Source of the DNA: Megaera polyxenophila
GTDB taxonomy: Bacteria; Pseudomonadota; Alphaproteobacteria; Rickettsiales; Rickettsiaceae
Direction of reading: 5' to 3'
Assembly (NCBI RefSeq): GCF_029982035.1
Contig: NZ_CP104166.1
Span: forward strand, 496,001 to 560,000
Length of the DNA stretch: 64,000 bases
In this document: positions 18,801 to 28,049 of the stretch, piece after piece
Numbering within the stretch: the stretch's first letter is position 1
Layout of the letters: each line of letters begins with the position of its first letter
Position numbers and translations under genes: made by a program
Notes under the pieces: model-generated
What the model was told of the DNA's origin: nothing
The model's input: the letters and a program-made list of their open reading frames with translations, nothing else
Database searches by the model: none

Positions 18801-19394
18801 ATGAAAAAAATTCTTTTAGCAGCAGCTACTGTTGCGACTCTTGCTTCTTCTTGTGCTTACGCAGCAGAAGATACATTCTACGTAAAAGGCCAAGTGGGTT
18901 GGGATAAATTAAATAAAGTTAAAGGTCTAAAATCAAAAAACAATGTATTTTTAGGTTTAGGTGTTGGTTATTACGTAATGGATAATGTACGTGCTGACCT
19001 AACATGGGATCACTACTTTGACCCAAAACATAAAGGTACTATAGACGGAGAGAAAGTAAAGCTTAAGTCAAAAGCTGATACTCTTATGGTAAATGGTTTT
19101 GTAGATTTATTTGATGTAAGCGTAGCCAAAGTATTCGCTGGTGCCGGTGTCGGTATGTCAATGATTAGTGGTAAGATTAGTGATGAGGATGACTCTTACA
19201 AAATAAAAAAGAAAAATAACTTTGCTTACGCTGTGCATTTAGGTGCTGCTACAGAATTTGCACCTGGCGTAAATGGCGAATTAACCTATAGCTTCAGAGA
19301 TATGGGTAAATTCAAGAAAAACAAAGATAGTACCATTTCAGCTCCTTCACTTAAAGGTCACCACGTTGCAGCTGGTGTAAGATTTGATCTCTAA
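18801..19394 (+). CDS. Small outer-membrane beta-barrel protein (Adr/Omp25-like)
   Basis: The 197-residue protein has a signal peptide (1-21, ending SSCAYA) and then alternating amphipathic strands with glycine-rich turns. Examples are FLGLGVGYYVMDNVRADLTW and VFAGAGVGMSMISG. It ends in a terminal aromatic-flanked strand AAGVRFDL. This is the eight-stranded barrel pattern of rickettsial surface proteins such as the Adr adhesins. Its loops are lysine-rich. A good ribosome site (AGGAG, about 8 bases upstream) and a strong terminator suggest high expression from its own promoter. The role as adhesin is inference. Confidence 0.82.
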   Translation: MKKILLAAATVATLASSCAYAAEDTFYVKGQVGWDKLNKVKGLKSKNNVFLGLGVGYYVMDNVRADLTWDHYFDPKHKGTIDGEKVKLKSKADTLMVNGFVDLFDVSVAKVFAGAGVGMSMISGKISDEDDSYKIKKKNNFAYAVHLGAATEFAPGVNGELTYSFRDMGKFKKNKDSTISAPSLKGHHVAAGVRFDL

Positions 19395-19436
19395 TACTCT
19401 TTTTAGAGAAAAAACTTTATTTCTTATAAAGCTTAA

Positions 19437-19468
19437 GGCCTAGGGTAAAAAGCCCTAGGTCTTTTTTT
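19437..19468 (+). terminator. Intrinsic terminator after the beta-barrel gene
   Basis: CCTAGGG / CCCTAGG form a perfect 7-base stem with a 7-base loop, followed by T-C-TTTTTTT. This is a textbook rho-independent terminator about 45 bases after the stop codon. The stretch 19469-19752 holds no gene that I can support. Confidence 0.85.
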
Positions 19469-19752
19469 ATTTGAAAAAATAGAATTCAGGAAATATTCTT
19501 TGTACAAAGATCAACTTAACAATTGGGTTAACTTAATGATAAATTAGTTTTTATTGTTAATAAGTAGTCACTTGGCGGCTTTTCTTTTCTCTATAGTCCT
19601 TTTCTGTTCAGTTGAGTTTATTATAGTGGCTTTAATAATCAGTTTTTTTCCTTTTATTAAAAACTCATTAGGGTTTTTATAGAGAAATTTACTTCATGTA
19701 ATTAAAATATCGTATATAGTTTAGCAAAAATTTTACAACAATTTATAAAGCC

Positions 19753-20349
19753 ATGGCGAGTGATAAGCTTTTAAATATCCTCTTTTTGTGTATATTGCTA
19801 ATATATATATGTTATATGTTTTTTACCAGACCACAGGTAGGTTATATAAAAAATATAATATTGTGGCTTGGCATTTTCTGTTTATTAATACTGGTTTATG
19901 CTTTTAGATTCGAACTTAGTTCAATAAAAGAAAGGGTAATTGCGGTACTCGTACCTTCTTATAGCTGGACAAATAATAGCGGTCAATTCGTGATTGCTAG
20001 ATCAAGTAACGGGCATTTCTATTTAGATGCAGTAGGAAGCAAAAATCAAGTAATTCATTTTTTAGTAGATACCGGAGCAAGCGACGTAGCACTAACTAGA
20101 CAAGATGCCATTAAGCTTGGATTCAAACTTGATGCGTTAAATTATACAAGAAAGTATAATACAGCAAATGGCGTTAGTTATGCTGCACCTGTGGTAATAA
20201 AAGAACTTATCATTCATAAAAAAACTTTCTATAACGTTGAAGCCCATGTGGCCTCAGAAGGTCTAGACATCTCACTACTTGGTATGTCATTAATTGAAGA
20301 TTTTGCTAATTTTAAAATTACTAAAGATATGTTAATTTTAGAATATTGA
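19753..20349 (+). CDS. Membrane-anchored retropepsin-like aspartic protease (APRc-like)
   Basis: Two hydrophobic segments (about residues 8-24 and 32-50) anchor a C-terminal domain of about 125 residues. The retropepsin active-site motif is clear: FLVDTGASDVALT (catalytic Asp about residue 108). It is followed by the second half-site pattern DISLLGMSLIEDF. A single active-site motif means the enzyme must dimerise, as retroviral proteases do. This matches the TIGR02281-type family and the Rickettsia protease APRc, which has been linked to processing of surface autotransporters. The substrate here is unknown. The next 366 bp (20350-20715) show nothing clear. Confidence 0.88.
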   Translation: MASDKLLNILFLCILLIYICYMFFTRPQVGYIKNIILWLGIFCLLILVYAFRFELSSIKERVIAVLVPSYSWTNNSGQFVIARSSNGHFYLDAVGSKNQVIHFLVDTGASDVALTRQDAIKLGFKLDALNYTRKYNTANGVSYAAPVVIKELIIHKKTFYNVEAHVASEGLDISLLGMSLIEDFANFKITKDMLILEY

Positions 20350-20715
20350 CCTTTTAAAGTTCTGCTACTTCTGTCCCAAAATTTCTTATGGAACGAATTA
20401 CCACCTTATTTTAGGCATAATTATCGTTCTAAATATACAAATTAGCTTACAGGCAGACACCTTCATTCCTTACTAAGTCCTGCTATATACCTTTCGTAAT
20501 TTATGGCATGTACTAATTACTTAAAAATGAAGGATGGTGCGCCCTAGTGGACCGTTTTCGACAAATTTATAATTTTCGTAATTTAATTATTGGACTACAA
20601 TATAGATGAGTAACGAAAAACAAATGGTTTAGTAACTTCTGGATTAAGAAAGTTAGTGTTGTAAGAATAAATTGTACAGGAAATAAAATTTGATTTGTAT
20701 GAACTTAAATTATTA

Positions 20716-21422
20716 GGTAATGCCTCCATTTTGCAGGATTGGTAGAAATATGCTAGAATGCTTAAAGACTAATAGCAAAAGAGGTTTTAAGTGTTATGGC
20801 AAAAATAGATGTTAAGTGCAGATATTGTGACAAAACAGAAGAAGTAGTAAAGGTAGGGTGTTTCATTTCAAAACCACAACGATACCAGTGTAATCAATGC
20901 AATCGATATTTTCAGCTGGACTATATCAATAATGCATCTAAGCCTGGAGTAAAGGAGCAGATAGTAGAAATGGCAATTAACGGTTCTGGCGTTAAGGATA
21001 CAGTCAGAGTATTAAAAGCAGGTATCAATACGGTTATCCGTATTTTAAAAAAGTCTAGTATTAGAAACGGTAAATCATTCTATCAACACAACTGAAGTAA
21101 TTATTGCTCCTGAAATAGATGAACTATGGTCTTATGTACAGAACAAAGCTAAACAATGGTGGCTCTGGTATGCTCTGGATAAGATTTCGTTAAAAGTAGT
21201 TACTTATACTTTTGGCACAAGGTGTGACAGCACATTAGAATCATTACTCAAGAAACTAGAAAATTTCAAGGTTACTTTTTACTTTACTGATGGATGTGGG
21301 AGCTATGCAAGGTTATTAGACTCCAAAAAGCACATTGTTAGTAAAAGATATACTCAGCGGATAGAACGGAGCAATTTAAACCTTAGGACGAGATGCAAAA
21401 GGCTTGCCGGTTCTTTACAAGT
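20716..21422 (+). mobile_element. IS1-family element, 3' truncated
   Basis: The left end GGTAATGCCTCCATTTTG resembles IS1 termini. Two overlapping frames follow, InsA-like and InsB-like. InsB runs to RYTQRIERSNLNLRTRCKRL and then stops at 21422, where IS256-type terminal sequence begins. The right end is lost, so the element can no longer move by itself. Confidence 0.8.
20796..21095 (+). CDS. IS1 InsA-like protein
   Basis: The 99-residue protein has the InsA zinc finger (CRYCDKTEEVVKVG and YQCNQCNRYFQLDY, four cysteines in residues 8-40). A helix-turn-helix follows (VKDTVRVLKAGINTVIRIL). In IS1 it is the DNA-binding part, joined to InsB by a -1 frameshift in an A-rich run near 21048. The downstream InsB frame (to about 21422) shows WLWYALDKISLKVV, TDGCGSYARLL and RYTQRIERSNLNLRTR, but lacks its C-terminus. 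The pair is non-functional as a transposase. Confidence 0.75.
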   Translation: MAKIDVKCRYCDKTEEVVKVGCFISKPQRYQCNQCNRYFQLDYINNASKPGVKEQIVEMAINGSGVKDTVRVLKAGINTVIRILKKSSIRNGKSFYQHN

Positions 21423-21545
21423 AAGTGTGTAAATTTCTAGGATAGGTTATATTAAGGGTAATATAACTTAATAGGAATCAACCACTTTCATCTGAGAGAT
21501 GAAAGTTTGATCTTTGCGACTAGAAGTCGCTTATCAAGCTAAAGC

Positions 21546-21983
21546 TCATTCTAGCCTAATATTTGAAGTAAAGTCGGTCTCATGAGCGTCAGTGTGTTTG
21601 TTGATATATTCGTTAATCATATCATCTGTAACATTACCGCTAGTTGAACTGAAGTATCCTCTGCCCCATAAATGTCTACCCCAGTATTTCTTTTTTAGTA
21701 TCGGAAATTCTTCCTGTATTCTTTTAGATGATCTTCCCTTAGCTTTCTGAACAAATTCACTAATTTTAATATGCGGAGGAATATTTGCAAATATATGGAC
21801 ATGGTCGCTTGATACAACGCCATTTTCTATCTTTATACTCATTTCCTCAGCTACCTGTAACACTAGTTCCCGAACACGTTTTTTTATGTCGTAAGTAAGT
21901 ACCTTATAGCGATATTTCGTTATCCATACTATATGATAACGATGATAAAAAACTGAATGTGATCTTTTGTTATAGTAAGTCAT
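21546..21983 (-). CDS. tnpA: IS200/IS605-family TnpA (Y1 HUH transposase)
   Basis: The 145-residue single-strand transposase has the family start (VFYHRYHIVWITKYRYKVL), the HUH motif in SSDHVHIFANIPPH and the catalytic tyrosine in MINEYINKHT. The length is normal and no frameshift is visible. No TnpB gene is attached, so it is of the IS200 type. It relies on subterminal hairpins: GCGACTAGAAGTCGC at 21516-21530, and a second near 22030-22050 (TCCATCTGGAAGATGGA). The element covers about 21463-22062; exact cut sites cannot be fixed here. Confidence 0.9.
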   Translation of the reverse strand: MTYYNKRSHSVFYHRYHIVWITKYRYKVLTYDIKKRVRELVLQVAEEMSIKIENGVVSSDHVHIFANIPPHIKISEFVQKAKGRSSKRIQEEFPILKKKYWGRHLWGRGYFSSTSGNVTDDMINEYINKHTDAHETDFTSNIRLE

Positions 21984-22120
21984 AGACTTATGATGCTACC
22001 GCATCATGGCGCATTAGACAAGCTAAAGCTTTTCCATCTGGAAGATGGAGGTTTTCACCACCAAAGGGACTATAAAATAAGAGTAAGAGCGATCAAGAAA
22101 AAATAAAGCAAGCGGTAGAC

Positions 22121-23019
22121 TTGTTAATAGATAAAGACACAGATTTAACAAGTTTTTTTGCTAAAGACGGGATGTTAAAAGAGTTGACAAAAAATCTATT
22201 TGAAAGGGCTTTAAAGGGAGAAATGGACGAGCATCTTGGCTATAGCAAGGATGGTAGAGGAGAAACTGAGAACAGCAGAAATGGAGTTGGCAAAAAGAGC
22301 ATAATTACTGAAGGCGGAGTATTAGACCTAGAAGTACCCCGTGATAGAAATGCTGAATTTTCTCCGCTGCTAGTACCGAAGCGCCAGACTAGGATCGATG
22401 GGTTAGATCAGAAGATATTATCACTGTATGCAAAAGGAATGAGTGTCTCTGACATTAAGCTGCAAATACAGGAATTGTATGGAGCTGAAATAAGTGAGAG
22501 CTTAATTAGCCGAGTTACGGATAATATAATGGATGAGGTCAGAAGCTGGCAACATAGGCCTTTAGAAGCGATTTATGCTATTGTATATTTTGACGCCTTA
22601 GTAGTTAAAGTAAGACAAGATAAGAGGATTATTAACAAGGCGGTATATGTAGCTTTGGGCATAGATTTAACTGGTAGGAAAGATATTTTAGGGTTATGGA
22701 TCAGTGAGAACGAAGGAGCTAAATTTTGGCTAAATAATTTTACTGAAATGAAAAACAGAGGATTGAAAGATATTCTGATAGCCTGTAGTGATAATTTGAC
22801 CGGTATGAGCGAAGCTATAGCTGCCGTATATCCGGAAACTGAACATCAGTTGTGTATCGTCCATCAAATTAGGAGCAGCTTAGCATACGTAAGCTACAAA
22901 GATAGGAAGAAAGTTGATGCTGATTTAAAGTTAGTATATGGCTCGGTTACTGAAGATGAAGCCCTGGGCGCCTTATCTGATTTTGATCTGAAATGGGGAA
23001 AACAGTATCCCCACATAGC
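22121..23019 (+). pseudogene. IS256-family transposase, 3' end lost
   Basis: About 300 residues of a mutator-type transposase are open. They include GVLDLEVPRDRNAEFSPLLV, the DDE-region segments YFDALVVKVRQDKRIINKAV and SDNLTGMSEAIAAVYP, and HQLCIVHQIRSSL. The reading frame continues upstream of 22121 without a clear ATG, since the 5' end was disturbed by IS200. IS5 insertion at 23020 removes the C-terminal catalytic Glu region. Not functional. Confidence 0.85.
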
Positions 23020-24179
23020 GAACTCATTGCTGGTTTCATAGTTTAAAAACGGGTGGGTTTTTATTCTCGTCGATAAGATTTTGGAACTGCAGCTTTTGTA
23101 TTGGAATTTTTGATGATTTTATAATCAAATTGCTTAATTTTTGGCAATTTGGGCAGTATTCTCCCTTTAGCTTCATCCGCACCTTGTTTAATCCATGCTT
23201 AGCCGTTATCCACAAAAATGCCGCAGGTTAACCATGCTGTAGGCTATAGTTTTCAGAGCATAATGGTTTATGCTGTGGAATTCAAATCTCAGTAACAACC
23301 GTTTGAATTTATCTTCCCAGGCAAATATTCTCTCTATCGTTCTAAACCTTTCTTTAAAGATTTTCCGGCAAAAAGTTTGCTTTCTTCCTCGCTTAGATTT
23401 CTTGCGACTCCTTTTATTCTCTGGCATATTAGGAGTCATGCCAAGATTAAAAATTGCTTTACGATTTTTACGTGAATTATATACACCATCTAAGCTCATG
23501 GTACTTTCCTTGAGATCTATACCTATTAGTTTTACAATCTTTTTTAAGTTTGATATTGCAGGAGTAAGCAGGATTCCTTCATTCCTATTACCCGGAGCAG
23601 TAACAAAAGGCGCAATAACATTGCAGTTTCTATCACAAAACGGTACAACCTTGTCTCCTTTAGTGTGTTTATGACCATTATACCCTAAGTTGTCACCCCT
23701 TTTTTAGCAGAAGTACAAGTACCATCACCATGTAATATATCAGTATCAAGCATTCCAGCTTTAAATAACCTTGCCACCGAAGCTTCGAAAATCTTATCAA
23801 AGCATCCGTGCTTAACCCAGAACTTAAAAGCATTATAGATATTAGTATAGTGAATTTCTGGCATGCCGTCTTTATTTTTGTCTATTGGTATCTGTTCCCA
23901 TTGGCAACCAGTATGCATGAGTTTAAGAATGTAATTAAATAATTTGAAAAATGATATCTTTTTACTTGGACCACGTGTGCCTTTTTTAAGATGCGGTAAG
24001 ACAAATTCGTTAAATTCATCTTCTCTCAAAACAGTAGGAAGCTTGTTGTATCGTCTAATTCTGCTCATTCTATTTGGTTACTTAAATAAAATTAATGAAT
24101 ACTCAATATATCTACAAACCTTTTAAATACAAGGCTATAATGGTTTTATTTCGTAAAAATTCAAACCCGCAATGAGTTC
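23020..24179 (-). mobile_element. IS5-family element, copy 1
   Basis: One of four 1,160-bp copies with 17-base inverted ends (GAACTCATTGC[T/G]GGTTT). It lies in the IS256 transposase gene on its left and against the duplicated segment X on its right. The three bases on either side (AGC, TTA) do not match, so its flanks were rearranged after insertion. Together with segment X it forms one arm of a 1,948-bp inverted duplication. Confidence 0.88.
23206..24068 (-). CDS. IS5-family transposase, two frames joined by -1 frameshift (copy 1)
   Basis: Frame 1 (24068-23685, 127 residues) carries the N-terminal DUF4096-like region and the first catalytic Asp (DILHGDGTCTSAKKG). Frame 2 continues to 23206, with NLGYNGHKHTKGDKVVP, the second Asp in MSLDGVYNSR and the Glu in RFRTIERIFAWEDKFKRLL. 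The frames meet at a six-A run followed by GGGG, a plausible -1 slippage site. All four copies share it, so it is likely programmed, as in the IS427 group. Confidence 0.85.
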
Positions 24180-24967
24180 TTAGTTAAATATTTTTCTATT
24201 TTTCCTTTTAACGACAGCATCTGGCTTTTTACAATTTTTTTCTTTTTGCGTTTCATAAAAAACTTACCTCTGATTAAATTAATTTAACTTAAGGTTGATT
24301 TAAATATACGAATTATAACCAAAAGTCAATAAATATTAATATAAATTTATAGGTGATAATTGCAGAAGTTTTTCTAGCCTTGAAAATAAATGGAGATTTT
24401 GCTAATATGGGGATGTCATAAAGCTTAGTAAATAAATCGATTAATATGTCTAGAAAAGAAATAAATATTACCGCATAGCGTGGGCGCATAAAGTCTTGAT
24501 TTGTGCGCCGCATGGATAAAACTTTAAATTCATTCGGCACTTTTTAATGGTTTACTAAACCTTGATCTTTAATTTATGGTGACCGAATATGTTAATACTT
24601 ACTAATCTATCTAAAAATTTTCACGGAAGGTTCGTACTAAAAAATATCAATTATAATTTCCCACAAAATGGTCTTATAGCTCTTGTTGGGGTTAATGGAG
24701 CAGGTAAAACTACTCTTTTGAATATATTATGTAACCTGGATGAACCTGATAGTGGTGTTGTGACGCAACCCAAGAACACGCTTATAGGTTATCTTCCCCA
24801 AGAACCTAACCCCGACCCCAAGGAGTCAATCCTTATTGAATGTATGTCAGGTAATGAAGAGTTATTCCAAATTATGCTTGATATGAATAAAGCTAATATG
24901 GAAATGGCTGAAAATTTTACTAATGAAAAATATGAAAAATTTGAATTTCTGGAAAATCTTTTTCGTA
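24180..24967. repeat. Segment X: inverted copy of the 5' region of the ABC-F gene
   Basis: These 788 bp read as the reverse complement of 30528-31315. They include the first 126 codons of the ABC-F gene, its upstream region and the start of a small divergent gene. The arm extends through IS5 copy 1 on the left, giving a 1,948-bp inverted repeat with 30528-32475. On the right the homology ends exactly at IS5 copy 2. The 24257-24588 stretch has no gene I can support beyond promoter sequence. Confidence 0.9.
24589..24967 (+). pseudogene. Truncated ABC-F ATPase copy (first 126 residues)
   Basis: Identical to the N-terminus of the intact gene at 29296-30906, including Walker A (GVNGAGKTT, residues 34-42). 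It runs until IS5 copy 2 interrupts after LENLF-R. The reading frame continues into IS5 for about 70 unrelated residues. The first ABC domain lacks its signature and Walker B motifs, so no ATPase can form. Confidence 0.9.
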
Positions 24968-26127
24968 GAACTCATTGCTGGTTTCATAGTTTAAAAACGG
25001 GTGGGTTTTTATTCTCGTCGATAAGATTTTGGAACTGCAGCTTTTGTATTGGAATTTTTGATGATTTTATAATCAAATTGCTTAATTTTTGGCAATTTGG
25101 GCAGTATTCTCCCTTTAGCTTCATCCGCACCTTGTTTAATCCATGCTTAGCCGTTATCCACAAAAATGCCGCAGGTTAACCATGCTGTAGGCTATAGTTT
25201 TCAGAGCATAATGGTTTATGCTGTGGAATTCAAATCTCAGTAACAACCGTTTGAATTTATCTTCCCAGGCAAATATTCTCTCTATCGTTCTAAACCTTTC
25301 TTTAAAGATTTTCCGGCAAAAAGTTTGCTTTCTTCCTCGCTTAGATTTCTTGCGACTCCTTTTATTCTCTGGCATATTAGGAGTCATGCCAAGATTAAAA
25401 ATTGCTTTACGATTTTTACGTGAATTATATACACCATCTAAGCTCATGGTACTTTCCTTGAGATCTATACCTATTAGTTTTACAATCTTTTTTAAGTTTG
25501 ATATTGCAGGAGTAAGCAGGATTCCTTCATTCCTATTACCCGGAGCAGTAACAAAAGGCGCAATAACATTGCAGTTTCTATCACAAAACGGTACAACCTT
25601 GTCTCCTTTAGTGTGTTTATGACCATTATACCCTAAGTTGTCACCCCTTTTTTAGCAGAAGTACAAGTACCATCACCATGTAATATATCAGTATCAAGCA
25701 TTCCAGCTTTAAATAACCTTGCCACCGAAGCTTCGAAAATCTTATCAAAGCATCCGTGCTTAACCCAGAACTTAAAAGCATTATAGATATTAGTATAGTG
25801 AATTTCTGGCATGCCGTCTTTATTTTTGTCTATTGGTATCTGTTCCCATTGGCAACCAGTATGCATGAGTTTAAGAATGTAATTAAATAATTTGAAAAAT
25901 GATATCTTTTTACTTGGACCACGTGTGCCTTTTTTAAGATGCGGTAAGACAAATTCGTTAAATTCATCTTCTCTCAAAACAGTAGGAAGCTTGTTGTATC
26001 GTCTAATTCTGCTCATTCTATTTGGTTACTTAAATAAAATTAATGAATACTCAATATATCTACAAACCTTTTAAATACAAGGCTATAATGGTTTTATTTC
26101 GTAAAAATTCAAACCCGCAATGAGTTC
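24968..26127 (-). mobile_element. IS5-family element, copy 2
   Basis: 1,160-bp copy in the same orientation as copy 1. Its left neighbour is the ABC-F fragment and its right neighbour is the ccmD upstream region (GCAATCTATCTG...). The flanking triplets GTA and GCA do not match. Copies 1 and 2 with segment X look like a composite unit, but no target duplication supports transposition as a unit. Confidence 0.88.
25154..26016 (-). CDS. IS5-family transposase, two frames (copy 2)
   Basis: Same product as copy 1: frame 1 at 26016-25633 and frame 2 ending at 25154, joined across the six-A run near 25650. The DDE residues lie in DILHGDGT, MSLDGVYNS and TIERIFAWEDKFKR. The sequence is identical to the other three copies. 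Confidence 0.85.
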
Positions 26128-26228
26128 GCAATCTATCTGTTAAATCTCTAAAACTATTGCAGTAATTTGCAGAAAGGGTAGAATATTAATCTTTCGTTAA
26201 ACCCCTGAAGTAGAGATTTAAAACAGTT

Positions 26229-26363
26229 ATGGGTCTATACCAAACTCAGCATATTTATATTGCTTCCTCTTATTTTTTCGTGTTAATTATTCTTGGCTTT
26301 ATCTTGATAGAGGCCTTATACGAGTTAAGATCACTAAAAAATGAAAAAAAGGACTCACACTAG
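26229..26363 (+). CDS. ccmD: CcmD-like heme exporter subunit (44 residues)
   Basis: A 44-codon frame starts at ATG 26229 and overlaps the ccmE start by 23 bases. It encodes a short protein with one membrane helix (about residues 12-31, SSYFFVLIILGFILIEALYE) followed by a charged tail rich in Lys and Glu. This is the size, topology and position of CcmD, which links CcmC and CcmE during cytochrome c heme delivery. Sequence identity in CcmD is always low, so position and topology carry the call. The stretch 26128-26228 is the upstream region. Confidence 0.7.
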   Translation: MGLYQTQHIYIASSYFFVLIILGFILIEALYELRSLKNEKKDSH

Positions 26364-26751
26364 ATTAGCTTCGATCGTTGGGCTTTTTATTATAGCTTCT
26401 ATAGGTCTATATTTTATACTTTCAAATTTGGAAGATAATATAGTGTTTTTTTACCCCCCCTCTGATATTGAAAAGATAACAAATGCAAAAACAAAGATTC
26501 GAGTCGGGGGATTGGTAAAAGAAAATTCAGTTGTAATATTGTCCGCCAATAAAATCAGATTTACCATCACCGACTATAAAAACACTTTAATAATAGAGTA
26601 TACCGGCATATTACCGGCATTATTTAGAGAAAAGCAAGGAATCGTAGCAGAAGGTACTTTTGTTAACGGTGTATTTGAAGCTAAAAATTTATTAGCAAAA
26701 CACGATGAGAATTATATGCCGCCGGAAGTAGTAAAAACTTTAGTTAAATGA
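26341..26751 (+). CDS. ccmE: Cytochrome c maturation heme chaperone CcmE
   Basis: CcmE holds heme covalently in the periplasm and passes it to apocytochrome c. An N-terminal anchor (about residues 8-27) precedes an OB-fold domain with the family motifs IRVGGLVKENSV, VEYTGILPALFREKQGIVAEG and LLAKHDENYMPPEV. The heme-binding His is in LLAKHDENY, and the tyrosine four residues later is conserved too. The 136-residue length is normal. It overlaps ccmD, and no other ccm gene is near, which is usual for scattered rickettsial ccm genes. Confidence 0.95.
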   Translation: MKKRTHTRLASIVGLFIIASIGLYFILSNLEDNIVFFYPPSDIEKITNAKTKIRVGGLVKENSVVILSANKIRFTITDYKNTLIIEYTGILPALFREKQGIVAEGTFVNGVFEAKNLLAKHDENYMPPEVVKTLVK

Positions 26752-26786
26752 TATAATCAAAAAAAGTATTCTTACAGGCTAAAAAC

Positions 26787-26819
26787 ACCCCTCCGAGCAA
26801 CTTAACTATTCGAAGGGGT
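26787..26819 (+). terminator. Imperfect hairpin between ccmE and ychF
   Basis: ACCCCTCCGA and TCGAAGGGGT can pair with one mismatch around a 13-base loop, about 35 bases after the ccmE stop. No T run follows, so terminator function is only possible. Confidence 0.35.
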
Positions 26820-26939
26820 AGAGAAAATGATTTGACTATGAGCAATTAAAAGCTATATTTTGACTTTGACCAAAAAGCAATTTAAAAAACAGAACCCTTA
26901 AGGTTTTAAAGTAAAAACAATAATCCTAAGTAAATAATT

Positions 26940-28037
26940 ATGAGTCTAAAATGCGGAATCGTTGGGTTACCAAATGTCGGTAAATCTACATTATTTAATG
27001 CTCTTACAGCCAGTATTGCAGCAGAAGCTGCCAATTACCCATTCTGCACAATTGAACCTAATACTGGCATTGTTTCGGTCCCAGATGAGCGTCTGCTCAA
27101 ACTAGCCCAAAATGCCGGTTCTGCTAAAATTATTCCTGCCTTTATTGAATTTGTAGATATTGCCGGACTTGTCAAAGGAGCAAGTAAAGGAGAAGGACTT
27201 GGGAATAAATTCCTGTCCCATATCAGGGAAGTAGATGCGATTATCCATGTCCTAAGATGTTTTGAAGATCAGGATATTACTCACGTGCATGGTAAAATAG
27301 ACCCGATTCATGATGCCGAAATAGTAGAAACAGAATTGATCATTGGTGACCTTGAATCAGTTGACAAAAGAATAGCCTCTAATGAGAAAAAACTAAAATC
27401 GGGGGATAAAAAAATTGCTGAAACAATTGAATTACTAAAAGCTTGCAAAGCTGTTTTGGAACAAGGTAAACCTGTTAGAACCCTTACAGATAAATATGCC
27501 AAAAAAGATCTCTTATCATTACAGTTAATTACTTCAAAACCTGTTTTATATGTGTGCAATGTACTTGAGTCTGAAGCTGTTAGCGGTAATAATTTTTCAG
27601 CACAGATAGAGCAAAAAGCCAGAAATGAAAAAGCTAATCTGGTAATTATTTCCTCTAAAATAGAAGCAGAAATTTCTACCTTGAATACAGAAGCCGAAAA
27701 ACAGGAATTTCTTGAAAGTTTGGGACTCACAGAGACCGGCCTTAGTAAAATTATTCAATCAGCCTATTCTCTACTCGGCCTGAAGTCTTTCTTTACTATC
27801 GGCCCTAAAGAAGCACATGCATGGACTTTCGAAAGCGGAACATTTGCTCCACAAGCAGCTGGGATTATTCATACTGATTTCGAAAGAGGTTTTATAAGAG
27901 CCGAAGTAATTAATTATGCCGATTTACTTAGTATAGGTAGTGAGGTCAAGGCAAAAGAACTTGGAAAGCTACGCATAGAGGGAAAAGAATACGTTATGCA
28001 AGACGGCGATGTGGTTCATTTTAGATTTAATGTGTAA
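26940..28037 (+). CDS. ychF: Redox-regulated ATPase YchF (Obg-like GTPase family)
   Basis: YchF is a universally conserved P-loop protein that binds ribosomes and hydrolyses ATP rather than GTP. The G1 motif GLPNVGKST is at residues 8-16, the G3-type motif is in DIAGLVKGASKGEGLGNKFL, and the TGS domain occupies the C-terminus (MQDGDVVHFRFNV end). The 365-residue length is standard. An MFS gene starts 13 bases downstream on the same strand and is probably cotranscribed. Confidence 0.96.
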   Translation: MSLKCGIVGLPNVGKSTLFNALTASIAAEAANYPFCTIEPNTGIVSVPDERLLKLAQNAGSAKIIPAFIEFVDIAGLVKGASKGEGLGNKFLSHIREVDAIIHVLRCFEDQDITHVHGKIDPIHDAEIVETELIIGDLESVDKRIASNEKKLKSGDKKIAETIELLKACKAVLEQGKPVRTLTDKYAKKDLLSLQLITSKPVLYVCNVLESEAVSGNNFSAQIEQKARNEKANLVIISSKIEAEISTLNTEAEKQEFLESLGLTETGLSKIIQSAYSLLGLKSFFTIGPKEAHAWTFESGTFAPQAAGIIHTDFERGFIRAEVINYADLLSIGSEVKAKELGKLRIEGKEYVMQDGDVVHFRFNV

Positions 28038-28049
28038 GCGGGTAAAACT

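Larger units (their letters stand above)
21423..23019 (+). mobile_element. IS256-family element, truncated at both ends, holding IS200
   Basis: Sequence AAGTGTGTAAATTTCTAGGA at 21423 is the IS256 inner terminus without its outer GGCTCTGTC. The transposase region occupies about 22087-23019. An IS200-like element (about 21463-22062) sits in the 5' leader. The 3' third of the transposase is replaced by IS5 copy 1 at 23020. This is an older, dead element buried under later insertions. Confidence 0.75.

Noticed and set aside
23020..26127. IS5 copy 1, segment X and IS5 copy 2 as a composite transposon
   Set aside because: The outer flanking triplets (AGC and GCA) do not form a direct duplication, and the IS256 gene on the left does not resume on the right. 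Recombination or adjacent deletion explains it better.
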